From Runella sp. SP2 (GTDB lineage Bacteria > Bacteroidota > Bacteroidia > Cytophagales > Spirosomataceae), in NCBI RefSeq assembly GCF_003711225.1, contig NZ_CP031030.1, positions 4,650,001 to 4,714,000 of the forward strand: DNA of 64,000 nt, given 5' to 3'. Below the pieces are notes generated by a model. That model saw only the letters and a list, made by a program, of their open reading frames with translations. It did not search any database and was not told the origin of the DNA. Position 1 is the stretch's first letter, and each line of letters begins with the position of its first letter. Both the position numbers and the translations under genes were made by a program. Positions 1 to 8,282 of this stretch are shown here, piece after piece.

Positions 1-90
1 GCCAAAGGCGAACATGGCTACCTCAAAACACCGTCGTTCGACGAGTGGTTTGGTCGCTGTTTACACTGGCTCAACACCTCAGGTTTTTAA
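1..90 (+). CDS. C-terminal fragment of an unidentified protein
   Basis: Frame 1 is open from the window edge to a TAA at 88-90 and gives 29 residues ending in WLNTSGF. The codon pattern is ordinary and it runs into an untranslated gap before the sigma factor gene, so it is probably the end of a real gene. The fragment is too short to assign a family. Confidence 0.5.
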   Translation, partial: AKGEHGYLKTPSFDEWFGRCLHWLNTSGF

Positions 91-190
91 CCCTCTCATC
101 CCTTATCGCTCAACGTTTCTCTTTTATTTTTTTCTCTCATTCCAACCTTCTGGGTTGTTCGGTTCCTCTTTGTAGTTGAACGTGCCACTC

Positions 191-700
191 ATGACTGAAA
201 ACGAACTGATTCAACGCTGCCTCCAACACGACCGCTCTGCGCAAAGGTTGCTTTATGACCGCTACAAAACGGCCATGTACACCCTCGCGTATCGGATGAC
301 GGGCGACTTTGACCAAGCCAATAGTGTATTGCAAGACACGTTTTTGGCCGTTTTTCAGAACTTGAGCCAGTACCGTAGTGAAGCGACGTTGGGAGCGTGG
401 ATAAAAGCGATTTTGGTTCGTAAAGCGCACCGAAGTTCGCAGCAAACGCCTGCTTATTTATTGATGGAAACGCTCCCTTCCGATACTTCGTCGGTCGATT
501 GGGGCAACGATGCCATTGACGCTGCCCACCTCGAAAAAGCCATTTTGAGCCTACCCGAAGGCGCGCGGGCGGTATTTGTGCTCATTGAGGTGGAAGGCTA
601 CACCCATCGAGAAGTAGCGGAGTTGTTGGGCGTTTCGGAAGGGACGTCGAAATCGCAGTTAAACTATGCCAAAAAGCGGCTGAGGGAATTGTTAAAATAA
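191..700 (+). CDS. ECF-type RNA polymerase sigma factor
   Basis: A 169-residue sigma-70 family protein with only regions 2 and 4, the layout of extracytoplasmic-function sigma factors. Region 2 is visible near the N-terminus (LYDRY, AYRMTGD, ANSVLQDTF, the core-binding and -10-recognising part). Region 4 lies near the end (LPEGARAVFVLIEVEGYTHREVAELLG, split here as LPEGARAVF and YTHREVAELLG), with the final helix-turn-helix GTSKSQLNYAKKRL. I start at ATG 191 because the open frame upstream offers only TTG at 176. The next gene begins 13 bp later and is a membrane protein of the type that holds such sigma factors inactive. The genes downstream to 8167 are in the same direction and are likely targets, which is inferred. 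Confidence 0.93.
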   Translation: MTENELIQRCLQHDRSAQRLLYDRYKTAMYTLAYRMTGDFDQANSVLQDTFLAVFQNLSQYRSEATLGAWIKAILVRKAHRSSQQTPAYLLMETLPSDTSSVDWGNDAIDAAHLEKAILSLPEGARAVFVLIEVEGYTHREVAELLGVSEGTSKSQLNYAKKRLRELLK

Positions 701-713
701 TAACAAGCGCATT

Positions 714-1277
714 ATGTCAGACCTACTCAAACATAAACTTCCTACCTACACCCCACCCGAATCGGTTTGGGAGGCGGTGGAGGAGGGCCTAAATGAGGCT
801 CCGTTGAAAGAAGCGCTCCAGCACTTGCCCGCGCACGAACCTCCCGCACAGGTATGGTTAGAGCTGGAGGAAACACTCCCCACTGTCCGTCCGCAACAGT
901 GGTGGCGATACGCGGCAGCAGCGGCAATAACGGGCTTGTTGTGTTTTGTTGGGTATATTTTTCTGACCTCCCAATCGGAAGATGTTAAACTTAGCTATTC
1001 CCAAGAAAAAGCCCCCCCAACTACCCTGCCAGCTCAAAATGAGGCCCTCGACCAACAATACGAGAAATTACAGGCGTTCTGCGAAACAAAAACACCTGTG
1101 TGCGAAAAACCAGAATTTAAGGACTTAAAACACCAACTCGACGAACTCACCATCGCCAGCCGACAACTCAAAGAAGCCTTGGGCGAGTACAACACGGACG
1201 CTTCACTTTCGTCACAACTCTCTGATATTGAGCACGAACGAGCGGAACTATTAAAAAAACTGTCGGAACGGATTTGA
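714..1277 (+). CDS. probable membrane anti-sigma factor
   Basis: A 187-residue protein with a soluble N-terminal part of about 60 residues, one membrane segment near residues 65-85 (WRYAAAAAITGLLCFVGYIF) and a C-terminal periplasmic part rich in charged heptads that probably forms a coiled coil (LKEALGEYN to LKKLSERI). The N-terminal part contains two similar stretches (PPESVWEAVEEGL and PPAQVWLELEETL), an internal duplication of about 30 residues. Placement directly after an ECF sigma gene with a 13-bp gap argues for an anti-sigma role. No zinc-binding anti-sigma motif is seen, so the assignment rests on context and topology. Confidence 0.65.
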   Translation: MSDLLKHKLPTYTPPESVWEAVEEGLNEAPLKEALQHLPAHEPPAQVWLELEETLPTVRPQQWWRYAAAAAITGLLCFVGYIFLTSQSEDVKLSYSQEKAPPTTLPAQNEALDQQYEKLQAFCETKTPVCEKPEFKDLKHQLDELTIASRQLKEALGEYNTDASLSSQLSDIEHERAELLKKLSERI

Positions 1278-1299
1278 TCATATTACACCAAAAATAGCC

Positions 1300-2259
1300 A
1301 TGAAGAATATTTTGCACTTTATCCACAACTTTTCCCCACCTGTTTTTATTCGTTTGGGGTTTCGAGTTTACTGTTTCGGGTTTACTGTTTCGGGTTTATG
1401 GTTTTGGGTTTACGGTTTCGGGTTTATGGTTTTGGGTTTTGCCCTTTGCCTTTTGCCCCTTGCCCCTTGCCCTTTACCTATTTCAATTTTGCGGTTTTTC
1501 AGTTTTCCATTTAACATTTTGCGGTTTGCCCCTTGCCCCTCGCCCCTTGCCCTTTGCTCTTTACCCCTCGCCCTTTGCCTCTTGCCTTTTGTTTCCTCTG
1601 CTCAAACGTTGCAGGTGATTACCAAAACGATAGAGAAAACCTTTGAAGTGCCCCAATACGCAAAGGTGCAGGTGTGGGGCGAGCGGAGCGATATAGAGAT
1701 AATGACTTGGAATAAAAATGAGATAAAAGCGACCATTGAGCTTACCGCAAAACACCCCACACGCAGCACGGCTGAGAAAGATTTGGAAACCTTGCATTAT
1801 ACCACCGACCAAAAAGGGAAAACGGTGAGTCTGCATAATTTTGTAGTACTGGCCAAAAACGGAAGTAAACCCCAATCCAACCTCAAAGCACGTTTTACGT
1901 TGTTTGTACCTGCCAATTGCGCCGTAGAAATTCAAAACAGTTTTGGGAAAATTTCCATCAAAGGGCTACAAACTCAAACCATGCAATTGCAAACAGAATT
2001 TTGCACCATCGAACTCCACGATTTGCGTGGAACATTGACGGCCAGAACACAGTTTGGGGCTTTACGAACGGAAAATTTCAATGGGTTATTGAGCATTTTT
2101 TCCGAACGAACCGACCTGATTTTACAGCAAATCAAAGGCGAATGTCGCGTACGCGCCCAATATGGAAGCCTTGACATTCAGACGGATAAAGCACAAGTAA
2201 AACTCGACGTAGAAACCAAAAACACCGAACTCCGCAACGGCACCGTTGCCAAACAATAA
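1300..2259 (+). CDS. secreted adhesin-like (DUF4097-type) protein with repeat-derived N-terminus
   Basis: A 319-residue protein. Residues from about 105 on look like a right-handed beta-helix or putative adhesin domain: short repeated strands such as VEIQNSFGKISIKGL, TLTARTQFGALRTENF and CRVRAQYGSLDIQ. The family is common next to Bacteroidota ECF sigma/anti-sigma pairs. The first 100 residues are unusual. They are encoded by a 14-bp tandem repeat and then by 7-bp repeats, giving a long hydrophobic Cys/Pro/Leu-rich stretch that ends in a plausible signal-peptidase site (FVSSAQTLQ). A shorter natural start inside the stretch is possible. The gene follows the anti-sigma gene by 22 bp and precedes the first paralogue by 4 bp, so it is in the same operon. 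Confidence 0.7.
   Translation: MKNILHFIHNFSPPVFIRLGFRVYCFGFTVSGLWFWVYGFGFMVLGFALCLLPLAPCPLPISILRFFSFPFNILRFAPCPSPLALCSLPLALCLLPFVSSAQTLQVITKTIEKTFEVPQYAKVQVWGERSDIEIMTWNKNEIKATIELTAKHPTRSTAEKDLETLHYTTDQKGKTVSLHNFVVLAKNGSKPQSNLKARFTLFVPANCAVEIQNSFGKISIKGLQTQTMQLQTEFCTIELHDLRGTLTARTQFGALRTENFNGLLSIFSERTDLILQQIKGECRVRAQYGSLDIQTDKAQVKLDVETKNTELRNGTVAKQ
1360..1590 (+). repeat. 14-bp and 7-bp tandem repeats inside a coding region
   Basis: Positions 1360-1429 hold five imperfect 14-bp units of the type TTTCGGGTTTATGG. Positions 1441-1475 hold five 7-bp units of the type GCCCCTT/GCCCTTT. Positions 1528-1590 hold nine more 7-bp units. Neither period is a multiple of three, so adding or losing one unit would shift the reading frame of the host gene. 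Confidence 0.85.
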
Positions 2260-2263
2260 AGCC

Positions 2264-3760
2264 ATGAAAAAAGCATTCCCCCTCCTCTATTCGACACGCT
2301 GCCTTCTGCACTCGACACTCCTCTTTGTCATTCTGACCTTAGGAGGAATCTCCACCGCATTTGCCCAAGGGGGCACCGACTCCGTACGCCTCTCCCACTC
2401 CGAAGAAACGGGAACACTCGAAAAACAGCGTTTTATCGACCGCTACGATTATGTGTTTATGACTAAAGAGCCGACGAAGTGGATGCTGAAAGGATACGGA
2501 AACATCAATAATTTGCTTGCTTATAATCTCTTCCAGAAAGGCTATGTGAAGCGAGTAGTTGATTTTCGACTAGGTGCTGAATACAAGATAAGTCCTTCTT
2601 TTTCAATAGGTATTGACGTAACTGGTCTCCCTAGTCGCCCTTTGCTGCCAATAGGGCTCATTGACTACTCGGACTTTTATTCAAGTAGGGCTAATAGTAT
2701 TGACAGAATTTGGGGAACATCGGCGGAAATACGGTGGTACTACGACATGGCTTCTCGTATCAAAGAAGGCAAAAGCAGCAATAATTTTTCAGGAAACTAT
2801 ATTTCCTTTAACATAGAGAAAGCGTGGCAAAAAGAACTATTACCCTCAAATGGGCTTTCTAGTTCTAACAACAAATGGGACACTGATTATTTTAAACAAC
2901 AATACCAATCCCAACTAAGTCTGAGTTATGGGATACAACGGCGCTTTTTTAGGTACGGGCTCATTGACATGTCTTTGTCCTTGAACCGACGAACTGACGA
3001 ACAAATCCACCGAAAATTGACCTTCTTGGACGGAGATAACTCTGTAAAACAACCCGTTGATTGGAACAACATTCAAGAAAGTATTACTTCTGGTTCTCAA
3101 CACAATTGGTCTATTTCCACCAACTTCAAAGTAGGGGTCGCCCTCGCTGATTTCAAAAAAACGGCACAAGTACCCGCCTGTGACGTATTTCAGTGCCTTG
3201 AAAACGAAAGCAGTCTATGGAAATTTAGCTGGCCACAAATCCACCTAAGCCCATCCACGCAAATAGTTATAAGCAGCATTGGGTATGAACAAAAAATCGC
3301 CCAATCGCCCTTCTCAATCAACACGTACCTGAACCTGTATGCTTCCAATCGCTCCCAAGAAAATGTAGCACAGTATGACCTTTCAACAGAAACGCATTTT
3401 ACAAGTAATATCCAAAGCTTGAGTTTAGCCGCGCAGTTACATATTCAACCGCGATGGTACGTGTTCATGAATCGTCAAATGCGCATAGGAAAAGCTGGCA
3501 ATAATCTATCAGGGCTTTACACTGGGTTGAATAATGTTTTTTTGAGCTCATACGGATACACCAAAAACGACCGATACAAAAACTCATTCGGCAACAGTGC
3601 TTTTTTCGTAAACACAGGATTGATGCTAGGCTATCAACGAAAATTATTTAAGAATGGCTTTGTTGACCTAAACCTTACAAAAGGACTATTGGAAAGAACT
3701 CCCTATATACTGGGACGAAACAATTTTATTCTTGATTTCAAACTCGGCTTCGCCCTCTAA
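2264..3760 (+). CDS. outer-membrane-type protein, tandem paralogue A
   Basis: A 498-residue protein of a family I do not recognise by name. It has a signal peptide (MKKAFPLLYS to FAQ), then a segment common to all four paralogues (SHSEETGTLEKQRF, DRYDYVFMTKEPTKWMLKGY). Two similar halves of about 200 residues follow. Each half carries RWYYDM or PRWYVFMNR, then a GKS/GKAGNNxSG motif, then a GxQRRxF or GYQRKLF motif followed by GxxDxxL. Alternating aromatic and polar residues and the final KLGFAL suggest beta-strands, so an outer-membrane barrel is likely. A CX4C pair (CDVFQC) lies between the halves. ATG 2264 is chosen because the alternative TTG at 2246 overlaps the preceding gene. Confidence 0.75.
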   Translation: MKKAFPLLYSTRCLLHSTLLFVILTLGGISTAFAQGGTDSVRLSHSEETGTLEKQRFIDRYDYVFMTKEPTKWMLKGYGNINNLLAYNLFQKGYVKRVVDFRLGAEYKISPSFSIGIDVTGLPSRPLLPIGLIDYSDFYSSRANSIDRIWGTSAEIRWYYDMASRIKEGKSSNNFSGNYISFNIEKAWQKELLPSNGLSSSNNKWDTDYFKQQYQSQLSLSYGIQRRFFRYGLIDMSLSLNRRTDEQIHRKLTFLDGDNSVKQPVDWNNIQESITSGSQHNWSISTNFKVGVALADFKKTAQVPACDVFQCLENESSLWKFSWPQIHLSPSTQIVISSIGYEQKIAQSPFSINTYLNLYASNRSQENVAQYDLSTETHFTSNIQSLSLAAQLHIQPRWYVFMNRQMRIGKAGNNLSGLYTGLNNVFLSSYGYTKNDRYKNSFGNSAFFVNTGLMLGYQRKLFKNGFVDLNLTKGLLERTPYILGRNNFILDFKLGFAL

Positions 3761-3772
3761 CCTTCCACAGCC

Positions 3773-5257
3773 ATGAAAAAAGCATTCACCCTCCTCTATT
3801 CGACACTCGGCCTTCTGCACTCGACACTCCTATTTGTCATTCTGACCCTCTTTTTTGTCATTCCGACCTTAGGAGGAATCTCCACCGCCTTTGCCCAAGA
3901 AAGCGCTGACTCCGTACGCATTTCCCACTCCGAAGAAACAGGTACGCTCGAAAAACAGCGTTTTATCGACCGCTACGATTATGTGTTTATGACGAAGGTG
4001 CCTACAAAGTGGATGGGAAAAATATTTACAAATTTGAGTGCATTTGAAGTACCAAAATCCATTGACAAAGACTACTTTAGAAATAACACCGACTTGCGTG
4101 TAGGGATAGAACACAAAGTAACGCCTTCTTTTTCAATAGGTTTAGACATTGCTAGAAACCAATTTTCGCCCTTTCGAAAAGCTTATTTTTATGATAAAAA
4201 TCCATCTAAGGCATACATCTATTTATTCGGCCTTAACCCACCTGTGGCTCGTTGGGTTACGTCAGTCGATTTAAAATGGTACTACAACATGGCATTGCGT
4301 ATTCGGCAAGGTAAGAGTGTGAATAATTTTTCTGGCAATTATTTCTCACTTAAATTTGAAAAGGCGTGGAATGAGGAAAATTTTAGAACCCTTTTAACGA
4401 TAAACAACGCTACTGATTATTATGCCCAATATTATTCTCATCAGTTTAGTGTATCTTATGGAATACAACGTCGTTTTTTCCAATTTGGACTTGCCGACTT
4501 TTCCATTTCTTTAAATAGGAACACAGACCAAATTGTTCACCGTAAGTTAAGTTCGCTAGACGGCAATACTCCCGTTCAATTCCCCCTTCAATGGAGTACT
4601 ATCAAGCAAGATGTTTTCTACAATCCAGACAATAATTGGTCTATTACCACCAATTTCAAAGTCGGCATTGCATTCGCAGATATTGTTCAGGGTTTACACA
4701 CCCCTCACTGTGAAGCCTTTCACTGCTTGGTAAACGAACAGTCTTTATGGAAAATTAGCTGGCCGCAACTACGTTTAAGTCCTGTTTCTCAAACTATTGA
4801 TGGTAGCCTCGGTTTCGAACAAAAAATCTTCCACTCTTCTTTTTCGCTAAATACATACTGGAACTATTCGCTAAACCACCTCAGGCAAGATAGTTTTTTC
4901 GAAACAACCCCTACGCTACCATTCACTTATAACATTGTCAACTACATCAACCTCCAACCACGATGGTACTTTCTAATGCGCACACTCAATAAAGCTGGTA
5001 AAGCAGGGAATAACCTCTCGGGGCCTTACGCTGGTTTCAACATACTCACTGCTGGCGCATATGACAAATACAAAACACTCCGACTACCATTTCGCTACTG
5101 CTATACAGGGATATTGTTAGGTTTTCAACAAAAAATATTTGACCGTGGCTTTATTGACATTAGCCTTACTAAGCCCTTTCATGAATCAACTCAAAGTGTG
5201 ACCGCGTTGTACAACAAAAAACCAGTTTTTGATTTCAAACTCGGCTTTGCCCTCTAA
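3773..5257 (+). CDS. outer-membrane-type protein, tandem paralogue B
   Basis: A 494-residue paralogue with the same plan: signal peptide, common segment ending MTKVPTKWM, two barrel-like halves, CX4C between them (CEAFHC) and terminal KLGFAL. Half 1 has KWYYNM and GKSVNNFSGNYF. Half 2 has PRWYFLM and GKAGNNLSG. Its signal peptide contains an extra seven residues from a 21-bp duplication (FVILTL followed by FFVIPTL). The gene starts 12 bp after copy A. No function can be assigned beyond probable outer-membrane location. Confidence 0.75.
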   Translation: MKKAFTLLYSTLGLLHSTLLFVILTLFFVIPTLGGISTAFAQESADSVRISHSEETGTLEKQRFIDRYDYVFMTKVPTKWMGKIFTNLSAFEVPKSIDKDYFRNNTDLRVGIEHKVTPSFSIGLDIARNQFSPFRKAYFYDKNPSKAYIYLFGLNPPVARWVTSVDLKWYYNMALRIRQGKSVNNFSGNYFSLKFEKAWNEENFRTLLTINNATDYYAQYYSHQFSVSYGIQRRFFQFGLADFSISLNRNTDQIVHRKLSSLDGNTPVQFPLQWSTIKQDVFYNPDNNWSITTNFKVGIAFADIVQGLHTPHCEAFHCLVNEQSLWKISWPQLRLSPVSQTIDGSLGFEQKIFHSSFSLNTYWNYSLNHLRQDSFFETTPTLPFTYNIVNYINLQPRWYFLMRTLNKAGKAGNNLSGPYAGFNILTAGAYDKYKTLRLPFRYCYTGILLGFQQKIFDRGFIDISLTKPFHESTQSVTALYNKKPVFDFKLGFAL

Positions 5258-5269
5258 CCTCTCAGCGCC

Positions 5270-6670
5270 ATGAAAAAAGCATTCGCCCTCCTCTATTCGA
5301 CCCGCTGCCTTCTGTATCTGCACTCGACACTCCTATTTATCATTCCGACCTTAGGAGGAATCTCCACCGCATTTGCCCAAGAAAGCGCTGACTCCGTACG
5401 CATTTCCCACTCCGAAGAAACGGGAACGCTCGAAAAACAACGTTTTATTGACCGTTACGATTACGTGTTTATGACCAAAGAGCCGACGAAATGGATGCTG
5501 AAAGGATACTTATCAGCTAGTCCTATACCCAGTTTGCAATTAAGAGGGCCAAGCAATGAAATCTCAGGAGGTTTACCTAGTTCATTGTCCTATGCATTCG
5601 GGTATGAACATAAAATCGGTTCATCGTTCTCCATTGATGTAGGTTTAAGTGGGGGCTATGTTTATGATTTCCAATGGTCATCTCATTTTGCGAGTGCCGA
5701 AGTCCGCTGGTTTTACGACATGAAAAAACGCTTACAAAAAGGTTTGCAAGCCAACAACCTGACAGGTTCGTATGTAGGCTTTAGGTACGGACAAAGTTTT
5801 GACATCCCCTCTATTAAAATTGTAAGCAAGCTGGTCGAATTACCATTCATCGGAAACCAACCCAATGGATGGTACAAGAATTCTCAAATTTTTGTTTTGA
5901 AATTAGGTACTCAAAAAAGGTTTTTCGAGCGAGGATTTGCGGACTTCTCGCTCAATATCGGACGCACTACCTACGATTTGGCCTTGCCCAATCAATCTAG
6001 TATCAATATTCCCGCTCCTAAAGATGAGTGGTTTCTATTTTCGGATGTAAAATTCGGTTTGGGATTTACTGCGGCCAAAAAAACAGCAAATCTCAAGGCC
6101 AGCGATTGCAACATTTGGAAGTGCTTCAAAGAAGAAAATCAACTTTTTAAAATCAATATCGCCGCACCTTTCACCCTTACTAATCGCCAATTGAACTTTT
6201 CCTTACCCGTTTCGTATGAAAGAAAAATTGCAAAATCAGCGTGGTCAATCAACACTGAGTTAAATCTCTCTCTTTCGTATTTGAGCCGCAAGGCACTCCA
6301 ATCATTTGGATCACAGTTTTTCGTCGCTGGCAGTGCCATTTTAGTACAGCCTAGGTACTACTACAACCTCAAAAAGCGAATAAGAGAAGGGAAATCAGCC
6401 AATAACCTTTCAGGCAACTACTTTGCTATTATGGGCAGTCAATTGTTGTCATTTAGCGACATGGATTATAACCCTATTTTTCAAGTAAAACGAGAAACAC
6501 GCTGGTATAACACCAGAGCCGCCTACGCCACTTGGGGAATGCAAAGAAGGATATTTGAGAAAGGTTTTTTTGATTTTCAGCTCGGATTAGTTTACAAGGA
6601 GCGCTCCACCACCAGGCATCAACCCATTTTTGAACCTTATAGCAGTTTCAAACTCGGCTTCGCCCTCTAA
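5270..6670 (+). CDS. outer-membrane-type protein, tandem paralogue C
   Basis: A 466-residue paralogue, the most divergent of the four. The internal duplication is clearest here: half 1 has VRWFYDMKKRLQKG with NNLTGSY and GTQKRFFERGFADF; half 2 has PRYYYNLKKRIREG with NNLSGNY and GMQRRIFEKGFFDF. The CX4C pair (CNIWKC) joins the halves. The signal peptide has a 6-bp in-frame insertion relative to copy A. The end is the shared KLGFAL. It probably sits in the outer membrane, as for its neighbours. Confidence 0.75.
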   Translation: MKKAFALLYSTRCLLYLHSTLLFIIPTLGGISTAFAQESADSVRISHSEETGTLEKQRFIDRYDYVFMTKEPTKWMLKGYLSASPIPSLQLRGPSNEISGGLPSSLSYAFGYEHKIGSSFSIDVGLSGGYVYDFQWSSHFASAEVRWFYDMKKRLQKGLQANNLTGSYVGFRYGQSFDIPSIKIVSKLVELPFIGNQPNGWYKNSQIFVLKLGTQKRFFERGFADFSLNIGRTTYDLALPNQSSINIPAPKDEWFLFSDVKFGLGFTAAKKTANLKASDCNIWKCFKEENQLFKINIAAPFTLTNRQLNFSLPVSYERKIAKSAWSINTELNLSLSYLSRKALQSFGSQFFVAGSAILVQPRYYYNLKKRIREGKSANNLSGNYFAIMGSQLLSFSDMDYNPIFQVKRETRWYNTRAAYATWGMQRRIFEKGFFDFQLGLVYKERSTTRHQPIFEPYSSFKLGFAL

Positions 6671-6682
6671 CCTTCCACAGCC

Positions 6683-8167
6683 ATGAAAAAAACATTCTCC
6701 CTCCTCTATTCGACACTCGGCCTTCTGCACTCGACACTCCTCTTTGTCATTCTGACCTTAGGAGGAATCTCAACCGTATTTGCCCAAGAAAGCGCTGACT
6801 CCGTACGCATTTCCCACTCCGAAGAAACAGGTACGTTCGAAAAACAGCGTTTTATTGACCGTTACGATTACGTGTTTATGACTAAAGAGCCGACGAAGTG
6901 GATGTTGAAAGGCTATGGAGACATCAATAACTTACTTGCTTCTCACCCCTTTAAAAGAAGCTACGTAAATCATGTCGTTGACTTTAGATTAGGCGCCGAA
7001 TACAAGATAAGTCATTCTCTTTCGATTGGTGTTGACGTAACTCGCCTTTCCAATCGTCCTGTAACTCCCGACGGACTTACCGATTACTCTGACTTGTATT
7101 CATCTGGCTCTAACAAAAACTGGGCAACATCAGCAGAAGCGCGGTGGTACTATAATATGGTTTCTCGCATTAGAGAAGGCAAAAGCAGCAACAACTTCTC
7201 TGGCAATTATGTATCTTTTAAATATGAAAAGGTTTGGCAAAATAACGAATCTATTAGAACTACTCTCTCTGGATTCAATGGAAAATGGGATACCGATTAT
7301 TTCAGTAACTATTACAATTCCCAACTAAGCCTGAGTTACGGGATACAACGACGTTTATTTAAATATGGACTCATTGACATGTCTCTGTCATTGAACCGAA
7401 GAACTGACCAACAAGTCCACCGACAACTGACCTTTTTGGATGGAGATAATTCTGTGAAACAGCCCGTTGATTGGAACAATATTCGCCAAAGTATTACTTC
7501 AGCCCCTCAGCACAATTGGTCTATCACCACCCGCTTCAAAATAGGGATAGCACTAGCTGATTTTAAAAAGACGGCAAAAGTGCCCCGTGACGTGTTTAAG
7601 TGCCTTGAAAACGAACGTAGTTTGTGGAAGTTCAACTGGCCCATAATCCACCTAAGTGCCTCTACCCAACTATTTCATGGAAGCATCGGGTATGAACACA
7701 AAATCGCCCAATCGCCGCTATCCATCAGCTCGTATTTGGACTTATCAGCATCCAATGCTTTCCAACAAAACGTATCATTCTATAACCCTGAAACAGGAAC
7801 GTCTTTCAGAGGAAATAGTCAAGGAGTGATTTTGACGGCGAAGTTGGCTATTCAACCGCGTTGGTATTTGCTCATGAATCGCCAAATGCGTTTGGGTAAA
7901 TCTGGTAATAACCTGTCAGGGCTTTATGCGGGGCTGAATACCATTTTTTTCGGTTCACATAGCTCTGCCAAAACCGAGCTTTACAAAAATTCATTCACCT
8001 TTACTCCTGCGTTCATCAATACAGGGTTACTGCTAGGCTACCAACGAAAATTATTCAAAAATGGCTTTGTTGACCTCAACCTTACAAAGGGATTATTGGA
8101 CAGAAAACCCTACGTTTTGGGTATTAGTAACTTCCTTCTTGACCTCAAACTCGGCTTTGCCCTCTGA
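6683..8167 (+). CDS. outer-membrane-type protein, tandem paralogue D
   Basis: A 494-residue paralogue closest to copy A, sharing long identical stretches such as MSLSLNRRTD and LTFLDGDNSVKQPVDWNN. It keeps both halves and the terminal KLGFAL, but the cysteine pair between the halves is broken: copy A reads PACDVFQC and this copy reads PRDVFKC, leaving one cysteine. It is the last gene of the array and is followed by a terminator at 8196. Confidence 0.75.
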   Translation: MKKTFSLLYSTLGLLHSTLLFVILTLGGISTVFAQESADSVRISHSEETGTFEKQRFIDRYDYVFMTKEPTKWMLKGYGDINNLLASHPFKRSYVNHVVDFRLGAEYKISHSLSIGVDVTRLSNRPVTPDGLTDYSDLYSSGSNKNWATSAEARWYYNMVSRIREGKSSNNFSGNYVSFKYEKVWQNNESIRTTLSGFNGKWDTDYFSNYYNSQLSLSYGIQRRLFKYGLIDMSLSLNRRTDQQVHRQLTFLDGDNSVKQPVDWNNIRQSITSAPQHNWSITTRFKIGIALADFKKTAKVPRDVFKCLENERSLWKFNWPIIHLSASTQLFHGSIGYEHKIAQSPLSISSYLDLSASNAFQQNVSFYNPETGTSFRGNSQGVILTAKLAIQPRWYLLMNRQMRLGKSGNNLSGLYAGLNTIFFGSHSSAKTELYKNSFTFTPAFINTGLLLGYQRKLFKNGFVDLNLTKGLLDRKPYVLGISNFLLDLKLGFAL

Positions 8168-8195
8168 TTAACATTTTCTTCTGTTTTACTCCTCA

Positions 8196-8227
8196 CGGCA
8201 CGGCTTTTGAAGTCGTGCTGTTTTTTT
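8196..8227 (+). terminator. rho-independent terminator after the paralogue array
   Basis: A 9-bp stem (CGGCACGGC / GTCGTGCTG, two G-T pairs) with loop TTTTGAA is followed directly by seven T residues. It closes the operon that starts with the sigma factor gene. Confidence 0.8.
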
Positions 8228-8238
8228 AGGTTTTTATG

Positions 8239-8246
8239 TACTTTTG
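8239..8246 (+). promoter_or_regulatory. Bacteroidota -7 box for thrB
   Basis: TACTTTTG fits the TANNTTTG consensus and lies 37 bp before the thrB ATG, just after the terminator. No clear -33 box was found. Confidence 0.45.
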
Positions 8247-8282
8247 TCAAATTATCATTCCGCCTTATCATCTGATTGACAC

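Larger units (their letters stand above)
2264..8167 (+). repeat. tandem array of four paralogous genes
   Basis: Four copies of one gene lie head to tail with identical 12-bp gaps (stop codon to next ATG; copies A, B and D are also preceded by CC..CAGCC-type spacer). The first 200 bp and the last 15-20 bp are almost identical in DNA between copies, while the middle parts differ widely. A and D are the closest pair. This is the pattern left by repeated gene duplication with continuing exchange at the ends. Confidence 0.85.
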
